Shown here one piece after another: positions 6,871-13,783 of a DNA stretch of 13,896 nucleotides; position 1 is the stretch's first letter, and every line of letters begins with the position of its first letter. The position numbers and the translations under genes are program-made. Under the pieces are notes generated by a model. The model saw nothing but the letters and a program-made list of their open reading frames with translations, made no database searches and was not told the DNA's origin. Source of the stretch: JBQTHP01 sp052389755 (GTDB lineage Bacteria; Pseudomonadota; Gammaproteobacteria; Steroidobacterales; Steroidobacteraceae); assembly GCA_052389755.1 (NCBI GenBank), contig JBQTHP010000093.1:1-13896 (forward strand), in the 5' to 3' direction.

Positions 6871-7628
6871 GCACGCGCCTTGTTGCGCTCGGCGCCGTCG
6901 CGCTGCTCATTGGTGCATGCGGCTCTGCGCCCGAGCGCCAGGAGACGACGAACGACCAGGACGCGGCGTCCTACAACGTGCAACTCGGGGTTGCGTATCT
7001 GCAGCAGGGCAATCTCGCGATCGCGAAAGAGAAGCTCGAGCGCGCCGAGAAGCAGAACCCGCGCGATCCGAACGTGCACGCGGCCCTTGCGCTGCTGTAC
7101 GAGCGGCTCGGCAATCCGTCCCAGGTCGATAGCCACTTTCGCACTGCCTTGCGCCTCGCGCCGCGCAATCCGGACATCTCGAACAACTACGCGGTGTACC
7201 TCTGCAAGAACGGCCGCCACGCCGAGGGCGTGCAGCGGTTCGAGAGCTCGGCGAAGAATCCGCTGTACCGCACGCCGGAGGCCGCCTATACGAACGCGGG
7301 CGTGTGCCTGCGCCAGGCCGGGCGGACGAAAGATGCGGAAGAGTTTTTCGCGCGCTCCCTCTCGATCCGTCCGAATTTCGCAGAGGCGGCCTTCCAGGTC
7401 GGCGACATGTACCTCGAAGAGGGACGCGCGGCGGACGCACGCGCTCGAGTCGACCAGTTCCTGGCCGCATTCCCGGCAACGCCCGACCTGCTGCTCCTTG
7501 CGGTGCGCATTTCACGGAGCCTCGGCGACCGCGTCGCCGAGGCGCGCTATGCCCGCAAGCTGAGGCTCGACTTCCCCGGCTCCGACGCGGCGCGCGCTCT
7601 CGCCGAGCTGACGCGCAATCCGGGCTAG
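6867..7628 (+). CDS. pilW: Type IV pilus biogenesis/stability TPR lipoprotein PilF/PilW
   Basis: A 253-residue outer-membrane lipoprotein. The N-terminus has a hydrophobic signal ending in the lipobox IGAC, with lipidated Cys18. TPR repeats follow from about residue 35 (SYNVQLGVAYLQQGNLAIAK, then ALALLYERLG, NNYAVYLCKNGR, FQVGDMYLEEGR). In Pseudomonas and Neisseria this protein localises or stabilises the PilQ secretin. The frame is open further upstream into rlmN, but ATG 6867, which overlaps the rlmN stop by 4 nt, gives a proper lipoprotein signal and is the right start. The position between rlmN and rodZ is canonical. No other pilus genes are in the window. Confidence 0.92.
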   Translation: MSTRLVALGAVALLIGACGSAPERQETTNDQDAASYNVQLGVAYLQQGNLAIAKEKLERAEKQNPRDPNVHAALALLYERLGNPSQVDSHFRTALRLAPRNPDISNNYAVYLCKNGRHAEGVQRFESSAKNPLYRTPEAAYTNAGVCLRQAGRTKDAEEFFARSLSIRPNFAEAAFQVGDMYLEEGRAADARARVDQFLAAFPATPDLLLLAVRISRSLGDRVAEARYARKLRLDFPGSDAARALAELTRNPG

Positions 7629-7634
7629 GCCGTC

Positions 7635-8477
7635 ATGCAGACGCAAGTGGGCGGCGAGGGGCGCTGCGGCATCGGCGCGCGGCTGCGAACGGCGCGCGAA
7701 CGGTCGGGCCTGACATCCGCGCAGGCAGCCGAGCGACTGCACCTCGACCCGCACGTCATCGCGGCGCTCGAAACGGAGAAGTTCGAATCGCTGGGCGCGC
7801 CCGTTTACGTGCGCGGGCACCTGAAACGCTACGCCGAGCTCGTCGGCGAGCCGGCGAGCGAGCTGCAGCAGCACTACGCTGCGAGCGTGCAGCCGACTGC
7901 GCTGCCCGATCTCACGCAGATTCCGAAGAGCCCGCGGGCGCCGCATCGTCGCACGTTGCTCGCGACGGGCGTCGCGATCCTCGCGGCCGTCGCATTGATC
8001 GGCACCGTCTGGTGGGTGATCGACGCGCTCGAGGACGCCGCCCCGCTCCTCACGCAAAGCCCTGTGGAGCCGACGCGCATGCTTCCCGATGACGCGGCAG
8101 AAACGGCGCCGGCTGCGCCCGTGATCGCGCCCGCGCCAAGCGCGGCACAATCTGCCCGCGAGGTTCGGGCGGCACCTCCGAAGATGGCGGCGCTGACGCT
8201 GCGCTTCTCGGCGGACAGTTGGGTCGAGGTGTACGACGCGAACGGCGAACGGCTGCTGTTCGACATCGGTTCGGCCGATACGACGCGCACGCTGAACGGC
8301 GCGGCACCCCTGCGCGTCCTGCTGGGCAACGCGTCGGGCGTGACGCTCGAGGTGAACGGACAGCCTGCGGTCATTCCGGAATCGGCCGTGCGCGACGACG
8401 GGCAAGCGCGGTTCGTGGTCAATCGCAGCGGACGTATCGTTCGATCTCGCCTCGCGGCCGGCGGAACCACGCCGTGA
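7635..8477 (+). CDS. rodZ: Cytoskeleton/cell-shape protein RodZ
   Basis: A 280-residue bitopic membrane protein that links MreB to the elongation machinery. Residues 12-80 form the cytoplasmic helix-turn-helix Xre-like domain (IGARLRTARERSGLTSAQAA, then VYVRGHLKRYAELVG). One TM helix spans about 107-129. An Ala/Pro-rich periplasmic linker spans about 140-183, and the C-terminal DUF4115 beta-domain about 185-265 (LTLRFSADSWVEVYDANGER). Start ATG lies 6 nt after the pilW stop, with only a weak ribosome site. The stop overlaps the hisS start (GTGA, 8474-8477). In most relatives ispG separates rodZ from hisS; here it does not. Confidence 0.93.
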   Translation: MQTQVGGEGRCGIGARLRTARERSGLTSAQAAERLHLDPHVIAALETEKFESLGAPVYVRGHLKRYAELVGEPASELQQHYAASVQPTALPDLTQIPKSPRAPHRRTLLATGVAILAAVALIGTVWWVIDALEDAAPLLTQSPVEPTRMLPDDAAETAPAAPVIAPAPSAAQSAREVRAAPPKMAALTLRFSADSWVEVYDANGERLLFDIGSADTTRTLNGAAPLRVLLGNASGVTLEVNGQPAVIPESAVRDDGQARFVVNRSGRIVRSRLAAGGTTP

Positions 8478-9745
8478 CGGCACAGATCCAGCCTATCCGC
8501 GGCATGAACGATGTGCTGCCGGGCGACGTGGGCGCGTGGCAGCACCTCGAGAGCACCGCGCGCGAGCTGCTCGCCGCGTACGGCTACGAAGAGATTCGCG
8601 TGCCGCTCGTCGAGCGCACAGATCTCTTCCAGCGCGCGATCGGCGAGCACACCGACGTGGTCGAGAAGGAGATGTATTCCTTCACCGACCAGGGTGGCGA
8701 TCACCTCACGCTGCGCCCGGAGGCGACCGCGGGCATCGTCCGCGCCGCGATCTCGAACGGATTGCTGCGCGGCGCGCGCCTCAAGCTCTGGTGCATGGGG
8801 CCGATGTTCCGTCACGAGCGGCCGCAGAAGGGGCGATATCGCCAGTTCCACCAGATCGACATCGAGGCAATCGGCTTCGCGGGGCCCGACGCGGACGCGG
8901 AGCTCATCGCCCTGACCGCCCGCCTGTGGCGAGCCCTCGGGCTTTCGCGCGTGAAACTGCAACTCAATTCACTCGGCACCGCCGAGTCCCGCCGCGCGTA
9001 TCGCGAACGCCTGGCCGGATACTTTCGCGCTCACGCAGGTGAGCTGGATGCCGACAGCCGACGCCGCCTCGAGGGCAACCCGCTGCGCATCCTCGACAGC
9101 AAGAACCCGGCGATGCAGTCGCTCATCGGCGGCGCGCCGTTGCTCACCGAGCACCTCGACGTGGAATCGCGCGCTCATTTCGATGCGCTGCGCAAAGCTC
9201 TCGATGAGCTCGGCATCCCGTACGAGGTGAACCCGCGCCTCGTACGCGGCCTCGATTACTATAGCCGCACGGTGTTCGAGTGGATCACCGATGTGCTTGG
9301 CGCGCAGGACGCCGTGTGCTCCGGCGGCCGTTTCGATGGCCTCATCGCGCAGCTCGGGGGCGAGGCGACACCCGCGGTCGGCTGCGCCATGGGCATGGAG
9401 CGCATCGTCGAGATGCTGCGGGAGACGAGCGCGGCCGCGACAGTGCAGACGGCCGACGTCTACGTCGTGGTGAGCGGAGAGCGTGGCGGCGCGGCGGCGC
9501 TCGCTATCGCCGAGCGGCTGCGCGACGAGCTGCCGCGGCGGCGCATCGAGCTCAACCTGGGTGGAGGCAACTTCAAGGCGCAGTTCCGCCGCGCCGATCG
9601 CAGCGGTGCGCGGCTCGCGCTCATCGTCGGCGATGACGAGGTCGCGCGCGGCGTCGTCGGGTTGAAACCATTGAGAAGCGAGTCTGGTCAGACCGATTGC
9701 CCGGTCGCCGGGCTTGCGGCGAGCGTCGAAGCCGCCCTCGCGTAA
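8474..9745 (+). CDS. hisS: Histidyl-tRNA synthetase
   Basis: A 423-residue class II synthetase charging tRNA-His; E. coli HisRS has 424 residues. Visible motifs are IRGMNDVLP (8-16), motif 2 FRHERPQKGRYRQFHQ (112-127), the histidine-specific LVRGLDYYSRTVFEW (256-270), motif 3 GCAMGMERIV (303-312), and the C-terminal anticodon-binding domain from about 325 with LNLGGGNFKAQ. The frame is open upstream into rodZ, but GTG 8474, overlapping the rodZ stop by 4 nt, gives the standard N-terminus TAQIQPIRGMNDVLPGD. Translation is probably coupled to rodZ. Confidence 0.97.
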   Translation: MTAQIQPIRGMNDVLPGDVGAWQHLESTARELLAAYGYEEIRVPLVERTDLFQRAIGEHTDVVEKEMYSFTDQGGDHLTLRPEATAGIVRAAISNGLLRGARLKLWCMGPMFRHERPQKGRYRQFHQIDIEAIGFAGPDADAELIALTARLWRALGLSRVKLQLNSLGTAESRRAYRERLAGYFRAHAGELDADSRRRLEGNPLRILDSKNPAMQSLIGGAPLLTEHLDVESRAHFDALRKALDELGIPYEVNPRLVRGLDYYSRTVFEWITDVLGAQDAVCSGGRFDGLIAQLGGEATPAVGCAMGMERIVEMLRETSAAATVQTADVYVVVSGERGGAAALAIAERLRDELPRRRIELNLGGGNFKAQFRRADRSGARLALIVGDDEVARGVVGLKPLRSESGQTDCPVAGLAASVEAALA

Positions 9746-9750
9746 AGGAG
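9744..9750 (+). promoter_or_regulatory. Shine-Dalgarno that sets the yfgM start
   Basis: AAAGGAG begins at the hisS stop codon (TAA 9743-9745) and lies 7 nt before GTG 9758. The alternatives, TTG 9755 (4 nt away) and ATG 9770 (19 nt away), are spaced less well, so GTG 9758 is preferred. Confidence 0.7.
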
Positions 9751-9757
9751 ACTGTTG

Positions 9758-10444
9758 GTGGACGAGTTCATGAGCGAGTCGGAACAGTGGGAAGCGCTCA
9801 AGAAATGGCTGCGCGAAAACACCCTGTGGATCGTGGCCGGCATCGGCCTCGGCGTGCTGGCACTCACGGGGTGGCGCTGGTGGGAGGCGCGAACGGAGCG
9901 TCTCGCCCTCGAGGCCGGCGCGAAATATCAGCAGGCGGTCGAGGCCTTCGGCCGCGGCGATCGCACGCGCGCCCTGACGCTCATCGATGAGCTGCGCCGC
10001 GACTACCCGTCCTCGGCGTACCTCGAACAGGCGGAGCTCGCCGCGAGTCGCGTCTTCGTCGAGCAGAACGAGCTCGCCAAGGCCGCCGAGCGCCTCGAGC
10101 GCGTGATGCAGGAATCCGCCGATCGTGAGCTCGCGCTCGTCGCGCGCCTGCGCCTGGCGCGCGTGCAGCTCGCGCAGAATCGCGCCGACCAGGCAATCGC
10201 GACGTTGAACGGTGCCGAGCCCGGCGCGTTTGGGCCGCGCTATCACGAAGTGCGCGGAGACGCCTATCTCGTCAAAGGTGACAAGGCAGCGGCACTGAAG
10301 GAATACGAGGCCGCCCGAGCCGGGGATGTCGCCGCGGTCGTCGATACTTCGCTGCTCGATCTCAAGATCAACGATCTCGTGCCGGTAAAGGGCGCTGCCT
10401 CGCCGCGGACGGCGGACGCGAACCGGTCTCCTTCCGGAAGCTGA
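9758..10444 (+). CDS. yfgM: YfgM family protein (ancillary SecYEG translocon subunit)
   Basis: A 228-residue inner-membrane protein with a short cytoplasmic N-terminus (ESEQWEALKKWLRENT), one TM helix at about 23-40, and a periplasmic TPR-like domain (TPR_21 family). In E. coli YfgM associates with PpiD at the SecYEG translocon and helps hand over secreted clients. The TPR-like repeats are visible at AGAKYQQAVEAFGRGD and downstream Ala/Leu-rich helices. GTG 9758 is chosen for its spacing to AAAGGAG. The stop TGA shares one base with the bamB ATG (TGATG). The hisS-yfgM-bamB-der order is conserved. The last 20 or so residues are a low-complexity Ser/Arg-rich tail. Confidence 0.9.
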   Translation: MDEFMSESEQWEALKKWLRENTLWIVAGIGLGVLALTGWRWWEARTERLALEAGAKYQQAVEAFGRGDRTRALTLIDELRRDYPSSAYLEQAELAASRVFVEQNELAKAAERLERVMQESADRELALVARLRLARVQLAQNRADQAIATLNGAEPGAFGPRYHEVRGDAYLVKGDKAAALKEYEAARAGDVAAVVDTSLLDLKINDLVPVKGAASPRTADANRSPSGS

Positions 10445-11679
10445 TGGATCGACGCATGCGCATATTGATCATCGCCGCGACGCTGCTTGCCATCGCCGGC
10501 TGTTCGAAGGAAAAGGACATCGAGCCGCCGGCCGAGCTCGCCCACTTCGACGCGAGCCTGCGCATCGAGCGCGTGTGGAGCGCCGGGGTCGGCGGCGACG
10601 ACGAAATCCTGCGGCTCGGGCTGGGACTCGCCGCCGTTGGCGAGCACGTATACGCGGCCGGTCGCGCCGGTGAGGTCGCGGCGTTCGCGCTCGCCACCGG
10701 ACGGCCGGTATGGCGTACGCAGACTCGCGCGCCGCTCTCGGGCGGTACCGGCGCTGACGCAGGCCTCGTGGTGGTCGGCTCGAGTGAAGGCGACGTGATC
10801 GCCCTCGCCGCGGGCGACGGCGCGGTCCGCTGGCGCGTACGCGTGAACGGTGAGGTGCTGGCCGGTCCCGCAGTGTCCGAGCGTATCGTCGTCGTGCGTA
10901 CGGTCGACGGCCGGCTCCGCGGTCTCGCCCCGGCCGACGGGCGCGAACTGTGGGTGCACGAGGAACAGGTGCCGCGCCTGTCGCTGCGCGGCACCGCGCG
11001 ACCCGTGATTTCCGGAGACCTCGTCATCTGCGGTTTCGACAACGGCAAGGTGGTCGCGGTGAATCTCGCCGACGGCGCGCTCGCCTGGGAAACCGCCATC
11101 TCGCCGCCGCGCGGTCGCACGGAGCTCGAGCGGATGGTCGACATCGACGCCGCCGTCGGAGTCTCCGGCGATGACGTGTTTACCGTCGGCTTTCAGGGCC
11201 GCTCCGCCATGCTCGCGCGCGAGACGGGCCAGATCTGGTGGTCGCGCGAAGCATCGAGTTATCGCGGCCCGGGTGTGGATGAGCAGGCGGTTTATCTGTC
11301 GTCGGCCGACGGCGAGGTCGTGGCGCTTCGCCGGACCACGGGCGTCGAGCTCTGGCGGCAGAATGCGCTCGCGCGACGCGGGCTGTCGGGGCCGGCGGTC
11401 GGGTCCGAGGCCATCGCGGTCGCCGATTTTCAGGGCTACGTGCACTGGCTCGACAAAGCGAGCGGCGCGCTCGCCGCGCGCGCGTCCGCAGGCGATGCGC
11501 GCGTGACGAATCCGGGACTCGTCGTCGGCGACTTGCTGCTCGTCATCAGCGATCGGGGCCGCATCACCGCTTTCCGCGCGAAACCCCTCACCCAACCCTC
11601 TCCCCCGCAGGCGGGGGAGAGGGCTCCCTCACCTGTCCCTCTCCCGGCGGAGCGGGGAGAGGGTGGCGGAGCCGGGTGA
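10444..11679 (+). CDS. bamB: Outer-membrane assembly lipoprotein BamB, with a repeat-derived C-terminal tail
   Basis: A 411-residue beta-propeller lipoprotein of the BAM complex, which inserts outer-membrane proteins. The signal peptide ends in lipobox IAGC with Cys20. PQQ-like blades recur as GxVxAxxxxTGxxxW units (GEVAAFALATGRPVWRT, GDVIALAAGDGAVRWR, GKVVAVNLADGALAWET, GEVVALRRTTGVELWR). ATG 10444 overlaps the yfgM stop by 1 nt; ATG 10456 would also leave an intact signal. The normal family end corresponds to DRGRITAFRA. The roughly 31 residues after that (Pro/Gly-rich) are translated from an inserted palindromic repeat, and the stop codon at 11677-11679 lies inside the repeat's terminal arm. 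Whether the tail harms function is unknown; in a propeller with a free C-terminus it may be tolerated. Confidence 0.93.
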   Translation: MDRRMRILIIAATLLAIAGCSKEKDIEPPAELAHFDASLRIERVWSAGVGGDDEILRLGLGLAAVGEHVYAAGRAGEVAAFALATGRPVWRTQTRAPLSGGTGADAGLVVVGSSEGDVIALAAGDGAVRWRVRVNGEVLAGPAVSERIVVVRTVDGRLRGLAPADGRELWVHEEQVPRLSLRGTARPVISGDLVICGFDNGKVVAVNLADGALAWETAISPPRGRTELERMVDIDAAVGVSGDDVFTVGFQGRSAMLARETGQIWWSREASSYRGPGVDEQAVYLSSADGEVVALRRTTGVELWRQNALARRGLSGPAVGSEAIAVADFQGYVHWLDKASGALAARASAGDARVTNPGLVVGDLLLVISDRGRITAFRAKPLTQPSPPQAGERAPSPVPLPAERGEGGGAG

Positions 11680-11683
11680 GGGG
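11584..11683. repeat. REP-like nested palindromic element at the bamB/der junction
   Basis: A 100-bp element with perfect 10-bp terminal inverted repeats (CCCCTCACCC at 11584-11593, GGGTGAGGGG at 11674-11683). It encloses two hairpins: a 13-bp stem CCCTCTCCCCCGC (11596-11608) with its complement (11611-11623), and a 9-bp stem CCCTCTCCC (11637-11645) with 11655-11663. The motif CCCTCACCC-AACCCTCTCCC resembles dispersed intergenic palindromes common in proteobacterial genomes (from memory, not searched). It encodes the end of bamB, carries its stop codon, and its last bases (GAGGGG 11678-11683) are the only ribosome-site-like sequence in front of der. There is no T-run, so it is not an obvious terminator, but the RNA could fold and damp or stabilise the message between bamB and der. 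Confidence 0.88.
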
Positions 11684-11685
11684 TC

Positions 11686-13068
11686 GTGCTGCCGGTCATC
11701 GCGCTCGTCGGCCGGCCGAACGTCGGTAAATCGACGCTGTTCAACATGCTGACCGGCACGCGCGATGCGATCGTCGCAGACGTGCCCGGCGTCACGCGCG
11801 ACCGGCAGTATGGTTTCGGGCGCGTCGGCCCGGTTCCGTACGTCGTCATCGACACCGGCGGCCTCATCGAGAATCCCACCGGCATCGAGGCGCAGATGCG
11901 CGCGCAGACCGAGCGCGCGGTGCAGGAAGCCGACCGGCTGATCCTGCTCACCGATGCGCGCAGCGGCCTCACACATCAGGATGAGTTCGTCGCGCGCGAG
12001 CTGCGCCGTGCCGGCAAGCCCGTGCACCTCGCCGTGAACAAGTCCGACGGGCTCGATTCAAGCGTCGTCGCGGCGGAATTCCACGCGCTCGGCCTCGGGG
12101 AGCCGCTCGCGATCGCGGCAAGCCACGGGCAGGGGCTCGCCGCCCTCATGGATGTGACGCTCGAAGGGCTCGAGCCCGCGCGTCATGATGAAGACGGCGA
12201 GGGCGCGATCCGGATCGCGGTCATCGGTCGACCCAACGTCGGCAAGTCCACGCTCGTGAACCGCCTCCTGGGCGATGAGCGCGTGATCGCGAGCGCGGAT
12301 CCAGGCACCACGCGCGACAGCATCTTCGTGCCCTTTCGCCGCGACGAGCGCGATTTTCTTCTCATCGATACCGCGGGCTTGCGCCGTCGCTCGAAGGTCG
12401 AGGACGCCGTCGAGCGCGCGAGCGTCGCGAAGACCCTGCAGGCGATCGACGAAGCGCACGTGGTCATTCTCGTGCTCGATGCGCACGACGCGGTCGCCGA
12501 GCAGGACGCGAGCGTGCTGGGACTTGCGCTCGAGCGCGGGCGCGCGCTCCTCATCGCCGTCAACAAGTGGGACGGCATTGCCCCCGAGCAGCGCGACGAG
12601 ATCCACCGGCAGCTCGCGCTGAAGCTCGACTTCGTGCCGTTTGCGCCGCTGCATTTCATCTCGGCACGGCACGGAAGCGGAGTCGGCGAGCTCGCCCAGG
12701 CGACCATACGTGCCCACGACGCCGCGATGCGCGAGATGCCGACACCGCAGCTCACGCGCACCCTCGAGCGGGCGCTCGAAGCGCATCAACCGCCCCTCGT
12801 GCGCGGCCGGCGCATCAAGCTGCGCTACGCGCACCAGGGTGGCAGGAATCCGCCGCGCATCATCGTGCACGGTAACCAGACGGCATCCGTGCCCGACGCG
12901 TACACGCGCTATCTCGCGAACGTGTACCGGAAGGCCTTCGACCTCTTCGCGACGCCGGTCGCGATCGAGTTCCGCACCGACGCGAACCCGTACGACCGCC
13001 CGAGTCGAACGCGCCCGCACAAGAAGCGCGGCCGCAGCAAACCCGCCTCGCGCCGCTCCGCGCGCTGA
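11686..13068 (+). CDS. der: Ribosome-assembly GTPase Der (EngA)
   Basis: A 460-residue protein with two tandem GTPase domains and a KH-like C-terminal domain, required for 50S subunit maturation. Domain 1: GRPNVGKS (9-16), DTGG (56-59), NKSD (118-121). Domain 2: GRPNVGKS (181-188), DTAG (228-231), NKWD (293-296). The KH-like part spans about 355-440 with RRIKLRYAHQGG and ANPYDRPSR, followed by a basic tail. Start is GTG 11686, giving the usual MLPVIALVGRPNVGKS; it lies 2 nt beyond the repeat element, so GAGGGG is closer than ideal. It is the last gene of the conserved block. The downstream neighbour is not hfq, unlike the arrangement common in betaproteobacteria. Confidence 0.97.
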   Translation: MLPVIALVGRPNVGKSTLFNMLTGTRDAIVADVPGVTRDRQYGFGRVGPVPYVVIDTGGLIENPTGIEAQMRAQTERAVQEADRLILLTDARSGLTHQDEFVARELRRAGKPVHLAVNKSDGLDSSVVAAEFHALGLGEPLAIAASHGQGLAALMDVTLEGLEPARHDEDGEGAIRIAVIGRPNVGKSTLVNRLLGDERVIASADPGTTRDSIFVPFRRDERDFLLIDTAGLRRRSKVEDAVERASVAKTLQAIDEAHVVILVLDAHDAVAEQDASVLGLALERGRALLIAVNKWDGIAPEQRDEIHRQLALKLDFVPFAPLHFISARHGSGVGELAQATIRAHDAAMREMPTPQLTRTLERALEAHQPPLVRGRRIKLRYAHQGGRNPPRIIVHGNQTASVPDAYTRYLANVYRKAFDLFATPVAIEFRTDANPYDRPSRTRPHKKRGRSKPASRRSAR

Positions 13069-13092
13069 ACGGTGCGGTGCTAGAGTAACTGT

Positions 13093-13647
13093 GTGACCGG
13101 AACCCAGCCGCTCATCTTGCTCGTCGACCAGTGCGTCGAAGGCGACGACGCCGAACGCATCGTCAATCGAATACGCGGCGGGTTGTGCGAGCTCATCAGC
13201 TCGGGCAGCGTGGAGCTGCCGCCGCGCGTGCTCGAATGCTGCGGCGATCACTACGCGAGACGGCTGATACACCGCGACGACTCGCGCGGGTACTCCATCG
13301 TCGCGATGACGTGGGGGCCGCACCAGGGCACGCCGCTGCACGATCATGGCGGCATGTGGTGCGTCGAAGGCGTCTGGCAGGGCAGCATCGAGGTGCAGCA
13401 GTTCGAGCTGGTCGAGAAACACGACGAACGGTTCCGCTTCGAACGGCGCGGCTCCTTCCAGGCAGGCATCGGCAGCGCCGGCTGTCTCATTCCGCCGCAC
13501 GAGTACCACCTCATCCGCAATCCCGGAAATTCCGCGGCCGTGTCGGTGCACATCTACGGCGGCGACATGACCCGCGTGGGCGTGTTCGAGCCGATGAGCG
13601 ATGGGTGGTATCAGCGACGGGAAAAGGCGCTGGGATTGGATTTGTAG
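13093..13647 (+). CDS. Cupin thiol dioxygenase (cysteine / 3-mercaptopropionate dioxygenase family)
   Basis: A 184-residue cytoplasmic cupin that should oxidise a small thiol to its sulfinic acid with a non-haem iron. Cupin motif 1 is GPHQGTPLHDHGGMWCVEGV, with iron ligands His83 and His85. Cupin motif 2, PPHEYHLIRNPG, offers His139 as the third ligand. SVHIYGGD carries the Ser151-His153-Tyr155 triad of cysteine and mercaptopropionate dioxygenases. YARRLIH has the arginine region used for carboxylate binding. Cysteine and 3-mercaptopropionate as substrates cannot be told apart here. Start is GTG 13093, which has no Shine-Dalgarno; a -10-like TAGAGT (13081-13086) ends 6 nt before it, so a leaderless message is possible, though no -35 was found. 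An alternative start further in would lose the N-terminal helix region. Confidence 0.85.
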   Translation: MTGTQPLILLVDQCVEGDDAERIVNRIRGGLCELISSGSVELPPRVLECCGDHYARRLIHRDDSRGYSIVAMTWGPHQGTPLHDHGGMWCVEGVWQGSIEVQQFELVEKHDERFRFERRGSFQAGIGSAGCLIPPHEYHLIRNPGNSAAVSVHIYGGDMTRVGVFEPMSDGWYQRREKALGLDL

Positions 13648-13670
13648 GAAAGATCAAGAGGAAGAGAAGA

Positions 13671-13766
13671 GGGCGCACGCGCCCGCGACCGGCGCGCGTT
13701 GAAGGCCCTGCGCGATCGCTGATCGTGTGCGTCCTGACGGACGTACCCTCGCGCGTGCCGGCGCGC
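13671..13766. other. Hairpin cluster downstream of the thiol dioxygenase gene
   Basis: Three stem-loops lie in the gene-free stretch after 13647: GGGCGC/GCGCCC (13671-13684, 2-nt loop), GTGCGTCC/GGACGTAC with a TGAC loop (13727-13746, 8 pairs with one G-U), and GCGCG/CGCGC (13751-13766) followed by TTTA. The last is the most terminator-like, but its T-run is too short to be sure. Nothing protein-coding is seen between 13648 and 13783. Confidence 0.4.
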
Positions 13767-13783
13767 TTTAAGCCCGATGCGCG

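Noticed and set aside
8219..8473. An N-terminal extension of hisS into rodZ (508-residue frame).
   Set aside because: The extension is Arg-rich shadow sequence of rodZ. GTG 8474 gives the normal 423-residue HisRS with the standard N-terminus.
11584..11683. A rho-independent terminator between bamB and der.
   Set aside because: The stems are strong but no T-run follows, and the der start lies 2 nt downstream. Two nested hairpins with terminal inverted repeats fit a dispersed repeat better.
12058..13551. A 497-residue minus-strand open frame opposite der and the thiol dioxygenase.
   Set aside because: It crosses two clearly coding genes on the other strand and shows no recognisable motif, so it is a GC-driven shadow.
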